DNA of 64,000 bases from Orbilia blumenaviensis (taxonomy: Eukaryota; Ascomycota; Orbiliomycetes; Orbiliales; Orbiliaceae), in the NCBI GenBank assembly GCA_036872755.1, contig JAVHNS010000005.1:1240001-1304000 (forward strand). Reading direction: 5' to 3'. The translations under genes were made by a program, and so were the position numbers. The notes under the pieces are model-generated. The model searched no databases. It saw only the letters and a list, made by a program, of their open reading frames with translations, and was not told where the DNA came from. Shown here in pieces: positions 35,501 through 47,614 of this stretch (positions are counted from its first letter, which is position 1; each line of letters starts with the position of its first letter).

Positions 35501-38500
35501 TCGAATTTTGAATATTCCCTCCTGTGGTTATATAGGTTATGTGACAGCTCTTATGCATATATCAGCTCATTTACCGGTCCATCACGGTGCCCTTGTCACC
35601 CCCAAACGATGCGACATCATATCACCGATGTGGAGAACCCAGAGTCTCACATCAGCCTATTCTTAGCCTCTTCAATGGATCATATGTCTGCTGACCCCTT
35701 TGAGTGGAAGAGGCCGTCTGTGGATAGGCGAAACAGTTGGTGTGTCCCCAAGAGCTGGTTGCACGACTCGTTCCGCCTTTCCTGTGCTCCCCGTTTGTTA
35801 ACAGTTGGCCCTTCTGCCTCGATACAACCTGCAACCTGAATTACTTTTTTTTGCTCCCACACCTCTTTCCCCTAATCACGCTATCTGCCATATGGAGCCG
35901 ACTTCCGAAGGGTTTTCCTTGTGTTACACAACTTAATTACAGAAGATGGCTAACTTATTGGCCCAAACGCCGTGCTTGGGTGCCAAATTGGTGGGAGGCC
36001 GCTGCCCCAAAAAAAGAGAGAAAAAAAAGAAAAACAACTTCCTGTCGACAACCAGTGATAACGAGAGGGCACAGGCAGCAGGCGCAGGGTTGGCTGTTTT
36101 GACAGGAAGGCAGGCTGACCATGGCTAGGTCAGACCATGGACTCTAAAGGTTCATTTGCTGGAGACCAAGATTAGAGTCTTTTCAATCGAAGTGTGAAAA
36201 TCCGGCAGACGGAAAGGTTTGGCCCAGAGAATAAAAAATAAAATAAAACACTAAGAAATAGCAGTATGTGGAGATGTTTCTTTGTCTGCTCCTTGCTTGC
36301 GTCTCTCCGGAATTCCTCGCCAGGACTGAGCACCCCATCCGTAGAAAACTTTAAAGCCGTCAGATAGGCCGTTTTAACCCTGTTCGAAGGCACATCTAGT
36401 GGCACACCTGAACACTAAAATCTGCTCTATATCGTCATTGCGGACACTAATTTCCTCGAGATTCCTTGCATGACATGACTTGCCTTAGGAGCTGTATATG
36501 AAAGATATCTTGCTTCTCACGCACACTTATGCAGATAGTGCACCAACGTGTTCGTGCAATCGTAATGTCTGAGAATTACCTAAGTTGTCCATGGCGGGTA
36601 CATAGTGTGTACGGGCGTGTGATGATTATTCTTGCAGGATTTAAAGCGACGTATTGTATGTACTGAGCTCATCAAGAGAGTTGTATAGTAGACGTAGTAT
36701 TTATAAGCGATACGTCAAGGCCCACTGATAGGAGCCAACATAGTTTGTCTGACAATTCGCGTCCCTTGAGTACGGTAGAAGAAAAAAAAAAAAAAAAAAA
36801 AAAAAAAAAACAGTCTACCTGGGATGTTGTGATCGTATGCATGGAAGAGTATCGGATGAAAAGGTCACCCAAAGCTGCCCTTTTCTTTCCTTTTGGCATC
36901 GATATTTTAATTTTAGCGCCCGTTCCACGAGGCTGCAGTCGTACAACCTGCTCCCAGCAAACCAAAAAAGACGCGCTCACAATTGATCGAATCCGCATTC
37001 ACATTCACCGACGACATCCTTTCTCCACCCCTCGAAGTCGGTGGCTTTTTGCTTCGTTGCATCGATTTCCCGAGTTTCATCTTCTTCTCCCTCTCGACCG
37101 CCACCCGCATCTTGGAATCGGCTCTTTCGATCTCTGCCATATTAGCCAATACGGTTAGGCAGAGTCTCGGGCCAAATTTGCCTCGCCATTTATAAGGTCT
37201 GTATGACATGAGCCTCGTATTCCGGACTTGGTGAATATCAATCTAAGCAGGACCCTGCCGGTCCGAGCGGGTACCCCAGACATCCGCTTGCCTTGATGGT
37301 TTTTCTGCCCGGTAACGTAATTATGCACATCCGGCCCTCCCTATCTTTACCCCGAGCTCCAATCTTTCGCCATCGTGCGATTCCAAGACGACGCATCACC
37401 GAGATATTAATTTTTACGACGGAACAACTGAATGGGGGTCGCTGACTGAGCAGCCCAAATAGCGGAACCCCGTTAGACGCAGCGTGCAGGGGAACGGCGT
37501 CCTCAGGGTAGGTTTCTTTCTTGGTGTTACATTCGAGTTTATTTTATTTTATTTTATCGGCCATTTTCTTTTTTCCTTTTCTTTTTCCTTCCTCTCTCCC
37601 TCCTTCGCATCACACAAAACTCAAAGTATTTGTTTTTTTCCCCCCTAGCCATCTTGAACACTTGCTGGCTAGTAGTACACGCTTAAAAAAAAAAAGAACA
37701 TGTGCTTCTTGCTTCTAGCTGATTGAGTAGACGAGGTCTCAGCAGGTATGTAGTAGTGGTTTCACTAGCCTCAAGGTGCACATAAATTTTAACTTTTTTG
37801 CCCAAATCCTTTCATCGGTACCGCTTACTTTTCGCCTGTCCTACTCTTACATTGTGCATAGCTCGAACGAACTGCTGGCTTGGTAGCACAAAGAGATTAA
37901 CACTAGGTATCTATAGGTCCTTGATTGACTAGGCCCGGCTGAATTTAAAGCCCTCCATAAAAATCTTAAACTCTTGTACCAGCATACTACAATGCCATAG
38001 TGGCTTGTCCCACCATAGTAAGGTTCGTACGAAAAGTTGCTTTTACACTTCATTCAACTCTAGGTCGAGTGTGTAGCCGAATAGCACAATCACAATCGAC
38101 TGTGGCCACTCCCTTTGACCCCAAAGTCTCCTATTCAAATGTTCTCCTATCTCATCTGGTAGGACGAAAATTGCCCAAAGCCTGTGCGAGCGTCGTCCTA
38201 CCTTGGGGGCCACGATCATCCCAAATCCCTCCCAAGAACACTCGAACAGACGCCAATACCTACCCACATTCATCTGCTAACCAGAAGATTTCACAGCAGG
38301 CTCTAGAAAAATAATCTAAAGTCGCTTGACAACTCTCCTTCCCTCTCTCCCTTTCTCTTCCTTTCTCTCAGTATCTTCGCCTTTTTTTTTTTTTTTTTCA
38401 TTTCTACATCCTTCGCTCTCAGGCGAATGGTCGTTGTTTGACCCGGACACCTGTGGTGTGCTCACTCCCACGTACCTTTCAGCTGGCATCCCATCAGCCC

Positions 38501-39805
38501 GTTTTCGCTATAATTATAGGTAATTCTATTATACTTTTTCACACGGAACGATTGCATCCTTCCATAAGGCTGTGGGATTGATTGCTCCCGGCTACTCGGC
38601 TGGCATGCATATTCAAATCCTCCACTCTCAAATCCGAGACCTTACTTCCCAAATTTATATACTTAGTATATACGGTTTTTTTTTTTTTTTTTTCTCCGTA
38701 TCATCAGGTTAACTCCGTCGCATATTTTCTAAATACTTTAATCATACATATCAAAGACAATATACTAACTAGGATTAGACCACATAAGGTCGTAGGAGGA
38801 CGGCCATATCGGCGTCCACGTTCGGAACCTCGCGCTGGTTTTCAAAGCTTGGGCTCCTTTCTTGGAAACCCGTATCTGCCGTGCAATTTTTGGTGGAGGG
38901 TCCTCTGAGATCCACTATTGTTAGCGTCGGTCCACACAGACCAGGTCGGGACAATACTAACCAGTCAAATCAGTCCACTGGGCCCAGGCAGTGTTGCGTA
39001 TCAAATCTGATCCGTTGCTTTTGACCAGATAGCCTCTCTTTTTTTTTTTTAAACTCAAAACCCTTGCCTTGCTGGACGGTGCGTTCGTGAAGGGTTTTCG
39101 GCTACCATTTTATTCTCAGGAGCACGACCTTGTCGGTCCAGCACTAATCCTGATTCCAAACTCGATCGTCGTAAATATCAAAAAGGTAAATGCCCCTCCC
39201 GTCGCGCCTTTTTCTTGTTGCAGGCTTGGAATGTCGTTGTCATGCATGCCGCATTGCTGGCACCGTGCATTTATTACTGCACTTACTTAGTTTATCCTGG
39301 GAGCTCGCGCTAACTTGCCATATTATATCATGCTGCTGAATACAGACCACTCTTCACTCTTTCTTTTTTCATTCTTTTTTTTTTTTTTTTTTTTTCCCTT
39401 TTCTGCTCGATGACAAGTCCAAACTAAGGGCCTCATAAAAGTGCGCAGCCACAGTTCCTGTACTGGACAAGCTTGATTGCCACCTGATTGAAAAGGGTAA
39501 AAATAAATATCCTGTTCCCTTCCTTGAACTAAGACAAAGTCTTTAACGGACCCAAAACAGAGGTTCGTATCTCTGCACACACGCTCTCAAGGCATTATCG
39601 CTGCTGGAATACCCCAGTCTGAGAACCCTCAGCTCCTTCTCGTAGTCCTACAGCCGAGGCCTGAACAACATCACAAATTCAATTGTGTGACTTTCACATA
39701 CACCTCCTTCCATATCTTTTACATTCTATCATCTTCTAGTTCCGAGTTTTTTTGATTAAATCCACTTTCCTTCCACTTTCCAGCCTCGCCACGGATGGGA
39801 TTCCG
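32581..39805. other. 7.2-kb gene-poor region
   Basis: Largest gap in the window. No ORF shows family character. Homopolymer tracts are frequent: A29 at 36782-36810, T17 at 38382-38398, T18 at 38676-38693 and T21 at about 39375-39395. Long pyrimidine-rich stretches occupy 37.5-39.8 kb. One short coding-like frame on the minus strand (33289-33492) is listed separately. The right end is the promoter and leader of the GH3-GNAT gene. Confidence 0.6.
33289..33492 (-). CDS. Possible unrecognised exon
   Basis: The minus-strand frame contains GRIARNEGKREHDRKLAAEE and HIMQLNLGNQ: charged, helix-like and free of low complexity. It is followed directly by a good donor, CAG|GTAAGC (donor at about 33301-33306 on the + coordinates). 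No start codon or partner exon is convincing, and the family is not recognised. It may be an exon of a small gene or chance. Confidence 0.2.
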   Translation of the reverse strand: MTLICIFNRNPLPRVGRIARNEGKREHDRKLAAEEINVFGDRLASSRAAEYLRRHIMQLNLGNQVSR

Positions 39806-42800
39806 ATGATCTTCACATCACGTCACGACAGATATTCGGTTGCAAGGCCGAGACGAGCAAAGGTAAAGGTAAAGATAGTTTCGCGAAAAGACTATCAGCT
39901 AGGATCAAATCATGATGTCGAATGTATGCAGGCCCCTCCCAATGTTGGTGTCGTGTGCTTGATTACTTGTTGTCACTTAGGCCGTTTCAGATACCATTGG
40001 CTGACGATCTAGAACCAAAAGACCCCATACAAGACCTCACATCCTTACTATGAAGGCCCAGAGAGCACAGGCCAGAAGCGTGCCTGGTCGCAGGATACAC
40101 CCTATAGCCGTGAGGAGAATCGTGATCTCGTGCGAAGGTACTACGGGCCCTCGTCGTTTTGCGCACTCGCAACTATCGAATGCTGTTGCTAAATCATCCT
40201 CCAGACAGGTTGGGAAGTTAATTATTCTGCCCATGGATACGCCAGAAACAGCTCAGTATGTGACTGAGATGGTCAAGAAGCACCATATTGGCGGTGTTCT
40301 GCTCTGTCGACGTAGTATTAGACGTAAGCTGTTCCCTGGGAATCCGTGTGGGGCTGCGCTAACGTTTGCCTCCCAGACTCTGTGGAGATAAGTCGAATCG
40401 TACAGGATCTCCAAACCGCTGCCCGTGGGGCAGGACACACACACCCTCTATTCATTATGATTGAGCAAGAAAATGGCATGGTAAGGATGATAATTTTATC
40501 GCTAACGTATTAAAAGGTTTGTTTTAATAATTTTCTATGTCTAGTTTGCCCCATTTGGTAATGGCCACCTGGGTACACAATTCCCGGGGGCCCTCGCAGT
40601 TGCAGCTTTTCGGTCTTCTGAGATCCTATACGACATTGCTCGCGCATCAGCCCAGGAATTACAGAGCCTTTCCGTTAACACAAACCTATCTCCGATGTTG
40701 AATATTGATGAACAAAATCCTGAGGGACTCAGCTCGCGAATGTTTGGGGACGATCCTGCCAATGTGTGGAGATGTACGAGTGCTATTCTCGATGCACATA
40801 GGAGTACCAATCTTGTGAGCATTGTTAAACATTTTCCGGCTCCTCGCCAGGGCAGTGGTGGAATTTTGGATACCCGGAATATCGCGACCGAACCTCGATA
40901 CGCGCCATTTCGCAAAGCATTCGAAAATGGGGTAGATGGAGTGTTACTTGAACCGACAATGTGGGCTGTGCCAACTGATACAACATTCGGTGGGAAGGAT
41001 TCGCTCCCGCAAAATCTGATCCGAAAACACTTACAATATGAAGGAGTTCTGATCGGTTCAGTCGACAAAGTGTCAGAGAAGGCCGCGGGAAGATGTGTGA
41101 CCGGCGGGCAATTGTCGATTCGGGGATTTATTAACGGATGCGACATGTTAATTTTGTGCGAACACCCACAAGACGTCACCGATGCTCTGGAGGAGATATA
41201 CACAGCTGTTGAGACAGGAAATATTACAAGGGCATCTTTAGAACAATCATGGGAAAGGGTCAAACGGGTCAAGGAACGGTACCTGAGATGGAATGATGCT
41301 ATCAGTCCTCCGCCTGTTCATTTAACCCTTCCATCCCTAATGCGACGAAACCGAGAGCTTTCTTTCAGGTCCTACGAAATGGCAACGACAGTTGTCAAGG
41401 ATGCCCGGAATTTGCTGCCGCTGACCAAATCCCAACGACAGAATGTTCTGCGGAAGAGTGGAACTTGTGTCCTGTTGACAGCTGTTGCACCACCGCGGTT
41501 TCCCGGCCCGCCTGGCACTGATCCTTTTGAGTATCTTGGAAAGGCGATTAATGCTCGCGGTATTTCCGTTAGTCACGCACCATACACCCATGAAGGGCTG
41601 TCGGAAACGCATACGAGCCTTCTTAAAAGAGCCAATCTCATAATATTTGTTCTATCCCTCGATACCGACCCAGAATTCCGGTCCCAGATCGAGACAATGA
41701 GATCACTGTCTCGGCAGCGGCTCGTTCTGGATCCCCCGCTGATCGTTATTACTGCATGTAGTCCACGCGATATGTTAAGCGAGATTGCTTGTAAGTTCAA
41801 CTCCCAACCCTGCAGGAGAATCAACTAACAAAATTTGTAAAGTTCTAGAAACCGTCGTCTCATGCTACGAATACTCCCAGGAAGCTCTTGAGTCTGCAGT
41901 ATCCGTAATTTTTGGGGAAGTCAAGGCAACAGGTGTCTTACCCCTTCGCAAGTTACTCCCTCTTAATAGCGGAATTCTAGCCGACAATTTTCAGCGATGG
42001 GAAGTTCACGAATGGGAAAAACGTCGAGATTTATACGCCAGTGCAGATTTATGGAAGAAATGTTTCGGTTGGAATCCTAATTGGAACTTAAACTCGAGTA
42101 TTCTCAGCGATCTGCTCGACCGGCCTGGTAATGCGAAGCATTACGTTGTTAAAGACCCTCGAAGCCATGGGAAGATTTTGGGATTATGCGCGACGTATAC
42201 CATACATGCAGGCAAGAACCTGGTAGGGAGTATGGCTCTTTTGATGGTCGACCCGGATTTCAGAAACAGCGGCATTGGAACTGCACTGCACGACGAAGCA
42301 TTCCAATATATGAGAGCAAACCCAGACATCGATAGCGTACAACTTGGCAGTATATTCCCGCGCTTCTTTCCAGGATTACCCGAACTACTGCCGCATGAAC
42401 AAAAAGAATGGTTTACACGTCGAGGTAGGATTGCCACTCTTAGAAGATTTAGCTGGAGGTGGTATTAACAAACCTGGAATAGGTTGGAAAATAGAGGACA
42501 ACTTTATTTTTGATCTTTACCAAAACATCACCAACTGGCGACCTTTACAAGAGGAAGTTTTCGTTGATCTAAGCCGTCGAGGCATCACATTCGGCGTCTG
42601 CAACCCCAGTGTTTTTGACAATCTGATACAGTTTGAGGACAAGCACTTCTCAAGCTATCCTGGATGGGTTGAGAAATACCGTGCTCTAAAGGACACGAAC
42701 GGTATATTTACTTGCAACTCTTACACTTTAGCTCAAATACTTACTTACGGGATATAGATTATGCGGATGCTGTTCTCGCTTTTGGAGCTGAACCCGATGG

Positions 42801-43234
42801 TCAAACCGCCATTGTTGGCGCAGCCTTAGTGTTTTCTGGTGCTGGAAGTAATAAGATTTCCAAAGAAGTTCCCTGGCCCAAGGCAATTGGTGAAAGGGTT
42901 GGCGGCCTGGCATGCGTTGGGATGGGCCGTAAGTTACCAATACCCCGATAAAATGCACGGGAAATAGTGAAGTGTAGCTAACATCCCATAGCGGAATTCC
43001 GCGGACGTGGTGTCGGCATTGGGCTCGTCTGTGCTGCTATACTAGAATTGCAGAGTAGAGGACTGACTGGGTGCTTTGTCGACTGGTCTACGGATAGACA
43101 GGTTTATGAAGAGCTCGGTACGAACCCCCCCCCCGTCTTGACAGACGATGGTCGCATGCGTTTAGTGCTAACTTTCCTTCCCAGGTTTCGAAACCCACGG
43201 CAAGTACCACAATATGGCGTGGCGGAAAGTTTAA
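39806..43234 (+). CDS. GH3-like (beta-N-acetylhexosaminidase-type) protein fused to GNAT acetyltransferase modules
   Basis: Ten exons in phase: 39806-39862, 40013-40137, 40205-40323, 40377-40480, 40545-41790, 41843-42424, 42483-42701, 42758-42928, 42992-43117, 43185-43234; about 932 aa. The first exon and its start are the least certain part. Residues about 55-560 are GH3/NagZ-like (KKHHIGGVLLCRRSIR, IMIEQENGM, FPGALAVAAF, NLSPMLNID, LVSIVKHFP, FENGVDGVLLEP). Then a GNAT domain (LMVDPDFRNSGIGTALHDEA) and, after the WK..LY linker, a second GNAT core (EFRGRGVGIGLVCAAIL, ending YHNMAWRKV). The fusion is a known fungal architecture. GH3 catalytic positions look lost: see the finding. Confidence 0.88.
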
Positions 43235-46200
43235 TCAACTAATTGGAGCCTCTTAACCATCGCTTCTCTTGCGCGAACACTGGGTCCTAGTGTGAACCTC
43301 GAGTATAATTCCTTTTCCATTCTTGTATTTGAGTTGGGGTTGTTTAATTTTCGGTTTGTAAATGCATGATGATGGTGTGCGGTTGACCTTTTTCTTGTTT
43401 TTCCCTGTTTCGTTCCTCGGATGATTTCCTTATTCGTTCCGAATACCCCGTTGCGAAAACCATTTCTTAGACCGGTACCATTACTCTTCTATATCACTCT
43501 AGAAGAAACCACCTTTTTTCTTTCTTTTTTCTTTTGGCTTCAAAAAACCATGATCACTTTTGTATCCGACAGCATATGCATGGAGACGGCGTCCTTTGTT
43601 CTGAACAAAAAAACGGGGTGCATCATTTCTAGCGCGGGCGCGCGTTCGAAAACGCAGCACTACGCATATATACATATCTTGAATAGGAGGGAGAGGAGGA
43701 AATGGGGAGCATTATAGGAAGGGGTTGTCGGTGTTCTTTTTCTTTTTCTTTTTTTCCTTCCTTCCTTTCCTTTCCCCCCCCCCCTTTACATCGGTTGTTC
43801 AGGCCGGAACTCGCGAAGCAAGTCTTCCTTTTTCTCCCTTTGAGATCGATCGCGAATTTATAGAGGAATGCAAAAAAAAAAAGTTTACACGCGTACATGC
43901 GCCTTTCGTTTTCTCAGACAAGTGCACTTAGATGCGCTTTTTTGAGTCGGTTTGGATGTGAACGGTCTGGTAGTGGAGTTGAGCCACGGGATTTCATCTT
44001 CCTTTTTCGCTGTTCCTCTTTCCTTTAAACATGCCGATACTAGATTCCTGCCCCATGACAAACTCACCAGCCTGTGTCATGTTATGGTTCGCGGTGGGGG
44101 CTAACGAGAGTCTGATTTACGAGACAATAGTGAAGTATTCTACAATGCTGCTATCTTGGTAGTCAATGGTTTTTTTCAATCTGTAGATATTGAAATATCA
44201 ACATCTATTCTTATGGTTGCTACCAACTACCTACTTTTACAAAAATACGTTGGTAGGAAACAAAAAGAAGCAACAAAACTGCAGTCGTATATACGTTACA
44301 TTCCAAGGTACATGGGGATCGGCAATTCATTCTTATTAAGCTTCTGTCCAAGTTGTAGCAATTCCTTGGTCTCACAGTATTAGCTCGTGCAACCCTCTGG
44401 GTGCTAACTGTTCGAGGAACTATAATCGCGTCTAAGGGCGTCTCAACCCAGCATTTAGGCATAACCGCCATGCAGTGGATGAGCTAGGTTACACTTGTGG
44501 CCAGCACGTCTGCAGCCACGAGACCGAGACTAGCCGGATATATACTTAAGTATGTCCCGAGACTACTTAGGTAATAAATGTATCCTATAGTGGAGTTATG
44601 TTGGACCCTTTTAAAACATCATAGCCACATGACCACTGGTAAAGGAAGGCGTTACCGAATGCACATATTTAGAGTGTTTTGGCAAACACCAAGACCTAAA
44701 TCCAGGATTTCGGGCTCGCCGGCGTATAAGCGGACGTACGTATACACGTATGGCCAGAATTTGCGTGCACAACGAGAGCTAGGGTAAGACATTTGCAATA
44801 TCCATGATTAAGCGGAGTGATCCAATGGATGTGACTAGAACGCCACATTTAAAATAGCCCGCGCCTTTACCACTTTCTAAAGTCCGAAACAATTATAAAT
44901 CACAAAGAGTAATAGTAAATTTAAGCAATGACGATCACCTAGGACTACGTGTCTTATATCCAAGCGGCTGGATATTGTGGAGTCCAATGATACCCATTGT
45001 TGTGCGAATTCCAAGACGTTATGTCATCTGAATCGGCGCTATATTCCCTGGCCTGGAACGGCACACTCCTAATCATCCAATTTGTGGGCTGCAGCTGAAT
45101 CCATGCGTCCATAAGGTTATATATCCCGGTCATAAAATTTTAGCTTTAAAACATAGACCAAAGTATCCGCGTATCCACTTTCAAATTGAACCAGGGTTAT
45201 TATGTTGCACCAAAGATAAACTATCGTTCCTATTGGAGGGAAAGCTAGCTGAGGGTATGATCGACTGCGCTAGTAAACTGGTCTCCACGAGGTGACCGGA
45301 TTGATGGTCATTATGTAGATTCTATCTATATAAGGAAATGGAGAAAGTAATGCTTTAATGAACCAGAATAGTGAAGCTAGTAATATACTCTACTAGCTAC
45401 AGGAAATAGTTATATTGAGATGTTTCTCACCTTTCTAAATCTCTCCTCATTTCCCCCCTGAGCCCACGATACTGTCGTAGACCACCGTAGTACGACGGAG
45501 CTAGATTAGGCAGAATTAGGGCCTAAAAAAACCTCTCTCTGAATGAATTGATTGGCTTTTGAATAGCACACCCTTTTAGTTTATAATTAGACAATATATA
45601 TATACATATGTATACTTACACATATGTCCATTGGTAAGCTATTCATAGTAAAGGGCGCCGTGTATTCCATCTATACAATTATTTATCCTTATAGATATAT
45701 CATTGATTGGATACTCCCAACTATAAGACCGAGTATCCCCTTCGGGGTCTTCAAGCTTTAGGGAATACCTTTTAGGAATTAGTTCGCGAGCCCATAGGGT
45801 AGTCCATGTTCAATTCCGTTCAACCCATTTCAAGCATATCATATATGCTTTAGGATGAAACGACCCACAGATTAGACAATACATATATTTCGTTGGTCTC
45901 GTAAGCCAGTCTCAACGAGGCAAAGCAATATTTCGTCCATTTTCTCAAGATTCAGATCCGTAATGCATTACCGATGCCACCAGTAGCGAAAACCTTCCGT
46001 GTTCTTGCTAGAGAAGTCCAGATGACTAAGCTTCAAGTAGCTACCGTCCTACTAGTGAATAAATGCCAATACGTTTATTGAGAAGAACGCCCTCCTATGC
46101 CATAGTTTCACAACGCCCCTCCAACCTAACGTGTGCCTAGCCACCATAACAATCATAGGAATATGGGCGGTGGCTCGACCAAAGCTAATGTATTTAGACC

Positions 46201-46715
46201 TCTAAAATAATGGTGTGTATTCTGAAAAAGGTGAATATCGCTAATTAACTTAAAGCAATCAGAGAATTATTACTCGTACTCGATCGGCGAGAATAATTAG
46301 AGGTCACATTCTGAACATTAGGCTTGAGCAGCTGAGCCAAAGATGATTGAAGACAATGGGATTTTGACCGAAACCAGTACCTAGCCATAGATAATGTCTT
46401 TTTTAAACAGCGAGAGCCTAAATTTGGGTTATTCTTTGATTACCTGATCTCGTAAACAAGCCTTCACGAAGTAGCCCGGCACTACCAAGGCTTTTTAGTA
46501 CTTCAATCCTCAACAGGTTGCACCATCAGGCAAAGTGTGTTTGGGGTGTTGTAATTTTCTGTCGCCAAAACTTCCTATTTGAGAGATCTCGGCAAAACTT
46601 GCTTCCTAGTCGCACCTAAAAATCTTTCTGCGACCAAAAAACCAAAATATTCGACACTTCGACATCAATCGACAACCTCCGTCAAAATCACATCATTGCC
46701 ACACACTCCTACAAA
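43235..46715. other. 3.5-kb intergenic region
   Basis: No supportable gene on either strand. Contains pyrimidine tracts at 43730-43790 (including a C10 run near 43776) and an AT-rich block around 45590-45620. A possible role cannot be assigned. Confidence 0.6.
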
Positions 46716-47407
46716 ATGGCGCCCGTAAAACGCACTCGCGCCTCTTCAGCATCGAAGAACTCTCTATCATCCTCTAAGAAACGGAAAACAAACTCGTCTT
46801 CATCATCATCAACCACAGATCCCAAACCATTCACACCCGGAAAAATCAGTTCCTCCAAACGTCACAAGAAACCTACCACTGCTTCCGCAACTTCTATACC
46901 CAAAAAATCTGCCTCTACGAGAATTCGTAAGCCGCATAAAAAGCCATTGAAAGATAGGTACACGGATGCGCAACTTAAGCTTCCCACCCTCAATGGCATC
47001 ATTCCGGCGGGTGTTACAAAGCCGCGGGGAAAGAAGAAGGGGAAGGTGTTTGTGGAGGACAAAGAAACTATGATGGATATTCTCGAGCTGGTGAATAATA
47101 GCGTAGATGGGGTTATTCAGGGTAAAGTTGAAAAGAATAGACGGCTGGAAGTTATAAGAGAGCAGAAGCGGAAGGAGCAGGAGAGGAGGGAGAAGGAAAA
47201 GGAGGCTAAATTGGTAAGTTTACAAAATATAATTGGTGGGCAGTCAAGGTGGATACTAATACCTTATGGGCGAAACAGGAAGATGTCAAGGATTCCTTGA
47301 AGAAGAAGAGAAAGCGAAAGGGTGGGAATGCGACAAATGACGACGACGATGTTGACGAAAAACCGACAAGGTCTGCGGCAAAGAGGAAGAGCGTTTCATT
47401 TGCTTAA
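46716..47407 (+). CDS. loc1: 60S ribosomal subunit assembly/export protein LOC1
   Basis: Nucleolar RNA-binding protein for 60S biogenesis; in yeast also required for ASH1 mRNA localisation. Two exons, 46716-47213 and 47279-47407 (donor GTAAGT, branch ATACTAAT), 208 aa. The first 90 residues are Ser/Lys/Arg-rich low complexity. The conserved core reads LPTLNGIIPAGVTKPRGKKK, GKVFVEDKETMMDILELVN, then a KEQERREKEKEAKL coiled coil and a basic tail ending KRKSVSFA. Length and order match fungal LOC1. The 3' end converges on the hydrolase gene 208 bp away. Confidence 0.9.
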
Positions 47408-47614
47408 TGGGTTTGGCGGCTCATATATAAAAAAGCGACTGGCGTTATCGGAGTTTTCCAGTTCTAGGGTTTGGAATCTACAGCAAGTCAACAAAGCAGA
47501 GTTTTATAATTTATCACACAAAAGCACGCCCATGAAGACTCCATATACCGTTCTATCTATATAATATACGCAAAGGATTGGTTTTCAACTACCAGAGGCC
47601 AGTTCTATCTCCAT

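Noticed and set aside
36745..37158. 137-codon + strand ORF containing a nine-lysine run
   Set aside because: The lysines are the translation of the A29 tract. The rest is low-complexity text with no start context or splice support.
40541..41272. 243-codon minus-strand ORF
   Set aside because: Shadow of the GH3 exon; no family character.
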